DNA of 15,380 nucleotides from Prochloron sp. SP5CPC1 (GTDB lineage: Bacteria; Cyanobacteriota; Cyanobacteriia; Cyanobacteriales; Prochloraceae), in contig JACONB010000004.1 in NCBI GenBank assembly GCA_014323965.1, forward strand, positions 1 to 15,380, read 5' to 3'. The translations under genes were made by a program, and so were the position numbers. The notes below the pieces were generated by a model. The model did no database searches, was not told where the DNA came from, and worked only from the letters and a program-made list of their open reading frames with translations. Positions 13,367 through 15,380 of the stretch are shown here, piece after piece; positions within the stretch are counted from its first letter, which is position 1; each line of letters opens with the position of its first letter.

Positions 13367-14170
13367 TCACTCTAAATGTTCCAATTGTTCTTCTTTTTCT
13401 CGTTGGACAGAAATAGGTACCTTTTCAAACTCGGGCAACTCAACTAATTGTCTTTGTCGTCTCTGAGTTTTAGGTAAAAGTGCAGGCAAAGGTTCGGTTT
13501 GTTCCAACCAGCAGCTAGCTACCGGGAGGGTATGCTCTAAATCCTCCAGCAATCGAGGAATAATCATCACCGCATTCAATTCCCCAATGCGCTCTGCTTC
13601 ATGCATTCCAGCTTCGATCGCCACGGCAACATTGGCAACTGTTCCCCTAATAATAGCAGTACACAAACCATCTCCAATCTGTTCATAAGAAGCTAATTGA
13701 ACGTCGGCAGATTTGAGCATAGTATCAGCTGCTCCCACCATAGCAGGAAATCCCCTGGTTTCCAACAAACCAATACTCCGGTTGCTCAGACGGCTGTAAC
13801 CTCGCTGGTGTTGAGCTAGTTGGGCTAAATGGCTGCCAATAGGAAATATTGCTTCTAAATTAGGCATGGGACGAGGAATGACTAATTTAGAGATTAACTG
13901 ACCGAATTGTTCTGCGGTTTTGGCTCCCTCTTCTACCGCTAAACGCACATCAGCGGTTTTTCCCCTCACAATGGCTGTACAATAACCACTCCCAATTTTC
14001 TCATATCCCACCATAGTGACGTCTGCAGACTTGAGCATCATATCCGCTGTACCCACAATAGCGGGGAAACTCTTGGTGGAGACTAACCCTAAAGCGCTGT
14101 CTGCCATTTTGTACCGTTTTGCGTAAACTTGTTGGGATATTTGAGGTGGATCTAGTTCTAATTTAGACAT
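13367..14170 (-). CDS. ccmO: Carboxysome shell protein CcmO (two BMC domains)
   Basis: 267 aa from ATG 14170 (MSKLELDPPQ). An ATG at 14221 would add 17 residues but lies inside a TATAAT box and lacks a ribosome site. Two tandem BMC domains: about 24-112 (ALGLVSTKSFPAIVGTADMMLKSADVTMVGYEKIGSGYCTAIVRG) and 132-217 (SIGLLETRGFPAMVGAADTMLKSADVQLASYEQIGDGLCTAIIRG), about 60% alike by eye. A charged, probably disordered tail rich in Q, R and E follows. Tandem BMC domains form pseudohexameric trimers in the shell facet of the beta-carboxysome; CcmO is required for shell assembly around CcmM-Rubisco. The rest of the ccm cluster is not in this window. It is divergent from raf1 and convergent with the HEPN gene, with 7 bases between them. 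Confidence 0.93.
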   Translation of the reverse strand: MSKLELDPPQISQQVYAKRYKMADSALGLVSTKSFPAIVGTADMMLKSADVTMVGYEKIGSGYCTAIVRGKTADVRLAVEEGAKTAEQFGQLISKLVIPRPMPNLEAIFPIGSHLAQLAQHQRGYSRLSNRSIGLLETRGFPAMVGAADTMLKSADVQLASYEQIGDGLCTAIIRGTVANVAVAIEAGMHEAERIGELNAVMIIPRLLEDLEHTLPVASCWLEQTEPLPALLPKTQRRQRQLVELPEFEKVPISVQREKEEQLEHLE

Positions 14171-14219
14171 TCTGGGGTGTGGAGGATCTTTAGGGGTGTG
14201 GTTAAGTCTTTTAACTTTC

Positions 14220-14232
14220 ATTATAGTATAAT
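14220..14232. promoter_or_regulatory. Back-to-back -10 boxes for ccmO and raf1
   Basis: TATAAT is found on the minus strand at 14225-14220 and on the plus strand at 14227-14232, separated by one base. The plus box is 25 bases before the raf1 ATG (14258); the minus box is 49 bases before the ccmO ATG (14170). The -35 hexamers are weak on both sides. The layout would make the two promoters mutually exclusive or jointly controlled, which is inference. Confidence 0.45.
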
Positions 14233-14257
14233 TTCCGAAAGCTTTTATTTAGACGTG

Positions 14258-15283
14258 ATGACTGAAAAGCCTCAACTCTCAGAAGAAGAAGCATCCCTAT
14301 TATTGCGCCAACTCCTACACAAGGAAGGTAATTGGGTAGAATGGGGCAAAGCTTGCACTCATCTGCAAAAAGCAGGCTACAACAGACAAACTATTTTTGA
14401 GCAGACTGGTTTTCAAGGTAGCCAACAAAACCTCATCGTCGTGGCTGCACAAGTATACGACAGCATTGCTCAAGGGGGGGCTTCCCCAGAACTGCTATCC
14501 TATTGTCAAGGTCCTGTGAGTGACGTTTTATATGAGTTTCGCATTCTCAATCAAGCACAACGAGCTGCTGCGGCTGAATTAGCTAAAGAGAAGAAATTAA
14601 ATGTAGATGATGCTAAGGAAGTGGCTAGAGCAATTCAGGATTTCTCCCGATTGTCTCAATTACCAGGGGGTTTTGTCAATCATCCCGGGGACGCGATCGC
14701 CTATCAATGTTGGAAGAGAGCGAAACAACAAAAAGATTTACAACTTCGTTCTCGTCTTATTGCTCGGGGATTGAAATTCGCCCATTCCCACGCTGCGAGG
14801 GAAAAAATTGAGCAACTTCTGAGTGATTTTACTGTCGTACCCCAAAGTACAGCCCCTCTGATGCCTTTGTATAGATTAGAAGAGGAAGAAGAATTAGGGC
14901 GCAATGTACCTTTAGCTGGTACTTTCCCGATTAGACGAGAAGATTTAGAGGTGGTTAAGGCTGTAAAAACTCAGGCCCCTTTCGGTATTGTAACCTATTC
15001 TGGTAGTGGTGCTATGGTACCCCTTCCTGGGTGGCAGGTTATTTTGAAAGCAGAAGATCCAGTGGCTATATTGTATCAGAGCGAGCGCCTACCTCAGCAA
15101 CTTCCCGGTATGCCGGAACAAGTTTTGGTGGTAGTGGATAGGGGAGCGCGGCAATGGGATGTTAATAGTTACTTTTTGGTTGAACAAGGAGGTAAGTTGG
15201 AATTAAAGTGGTTTGCTGAATCTCCCTCTGTGAATATTTTAGGACGTCTTATGCTAATATTACGACTAAAAAAGATTTTTTGA
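14258..15283 (+). CDS. raf1: Rubisco accumulation factor 1 (Raf1), Rubisco assembly chaperone
   Basis: 341 aa from ATG 14258 (MTEKPQLSEEEASLLL). An upstream ATG at 14177 would add 27 residues read through the promoter and into the antisense of ccmO, so I reject it. The alpha domain (about 1-200) includes LLRQLLHKEGNWVEWGKACTHLQKAGYNRQTIFEQTGF, then WKRAKQQKDLQLRSRLIARGLKFAHSHAAREKIEQLL. A linker leads to the beta domain (about 215-341): MPLYRLEEEEELGRNVPLAG..P and PGWQVILKAEDPVAILYQSERLPQQLPG, ending NILGRLMLILRLKKIF. Raf1 dimers clamp folded RbcL dimers and promote assembly of the RbcL octamer before RbcS binds. Divergent pairing with a carboxysome shell gene fits a shared carbon-fixation role. 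Confidence 0.95.
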   Translation: MTEKPQLSEEEASLLLRQLLHKEGNWVEWGKACTHLQKAGYNRQTIFEQTGFQGSQQNLIVVAAQVYDSIAQGGASPELLSYCQGPVSDVLYEFRILNQAQRAAAAELAKEKKLNVDDAKEVARAIQDFSRLSQLPGGFVNHPGDAIAYQCWKRAKQQKDLQLRSRLIARGLKFAHSHAAREKIEQLLSDFTVVPQSTAPLMPLYRLEEEEELGRNVPLAGTFPIRREDLEVVKAVKTQAPFGIVTYSGSGAMVPLPGWQVILKAEDPVAILYQSERLPQQLPGMPEQVLVVVDRGARQWDVNSYFLVEQGGKLELKWFAESPSVNILGRLMLILRLKKIF

Positions 15284-15333
15284 TGAAAATAATATTACTA
15301 AACCTGCAGCTATGGATGATTGATTTAATTATG

Positions 15334-15366
15334 TTTCACCCAGAGGCGCAGAGGCGCGGAGAGATA
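15334..15366. repeat. Dispersed GCAGAGGCGC-type repeat, copy 2
   Basis: TTTCACCCAGAGGCGCAGAG and the following gcgcggagagata repeat the motif seen at 11116-11144 and contain an internal AGAGGCGC doublet. The remaining bases after raf1 (15284-15380) show no gene. Confidence 0.5.
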
Positions 15367-15380
15367 AGGAGGTCGTAGGT

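Noticed and set aside
14177..14257. 27-residue N-terminal extension of Raf1
   Set aside because: It would be read through the divergent promoter and opposite the ccmO start; Raf1 similarity begins at the ATG at 14258.
15262..15276. AAAAAAGATTTTTT as an intrinsic terminator after raf1
   Set aside because: It has no GC-rich stem and lies within the last raf1 codons.

Overview
The window comes from a cyanobacterium. The gene content says so: a Ycf54 subunit of the Mg-protoporphyrin ester cyclase, a carboxysome shell protein with two BMC domains (CcmO), the Rubisco assembly chaperone Raf1, a periplasmic alpha-type carbonic anhydrase, a GGPP synthase and a DUF4330 protein. The octamer GCGATCGC (HIP1), abundant in many cyanobacterial genomes, occurs eight times (starting at 636, 2356, 5369, 6417, 7994, 9653, 10012 and 14693). 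I cannot name the genus. The mosaic of housekeeping genes, scattered palindromes, short tandem repeats and decayed accessory genes fits a repeat-rich, probably filamentous or colonial species.

Layout. 1-379 (-): 5' part of an alpha-carbonic anhydrase, cut by the window edge, with an 11-bp perfect dyad upstream. 539-1223 (+): overlapping DUF433/DUF5615 pair, a toxin-antitoxin-like module. 1411-3408 (-): uvrB. 3552-3947 (+): small protein with a repeated G-x-RP motif. 4036-4599 (+): Uma2-type nuclease, followed by a near-copy of the tail of the preceding gene. 4687-4757: 71-bp palindrome. 4832-5913 (+): pdxJ and ycf54. 5934-8244 (-): PAP2-like DUF212 gene, crtE and folD. 8288-10035 (+): Nudix hydrolase and S41 C-terminal processing protease. 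10222-10818 (+): DUF4330 protein, whose 3' end runs into a strongly structured segment. 10740-11107: that segment plus a 46-codon ORF, which I interpret as the remnant of an IscB-type (HEARO / omega-RNA) mobile element. 11163-13359 (+): DUF262 gene with two lesions, followed by an intact HEPN RNase-like gene. 13367-14170 (-) and 14258-15283 (+): divergent ccmO and raf1.

How the genes work together. The two ends concern inorganic carbon and Rubisco (carbonic anhydrase; CcmO and Raf1). The centre holds pigment, isoprenoid and cofactor genes: GGPP synthase for carotenoids and the phytyl tail, Ycf54 for chlorophyll ring formation, PdxJ for vitamin B6 and FolD for one-carbon units. Accessory material sits in three places: the DUF433/DUF5615 pair, the Uma2 segment and the stretch 10740-13359.

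The most interesting stretch is 10740-13359. A probable omega-RNA relic supplies the last codons of the DUF4330 gene. Next to it, a 61-bp palindromic element has inserted, in frame but carrying a stop codon, into a DUF262 gene at what looks like an ancestral HIP1 site. The neighbouring HEPN gene remains open. Family assignments rest on reading the translations by eye; no database search was possible.
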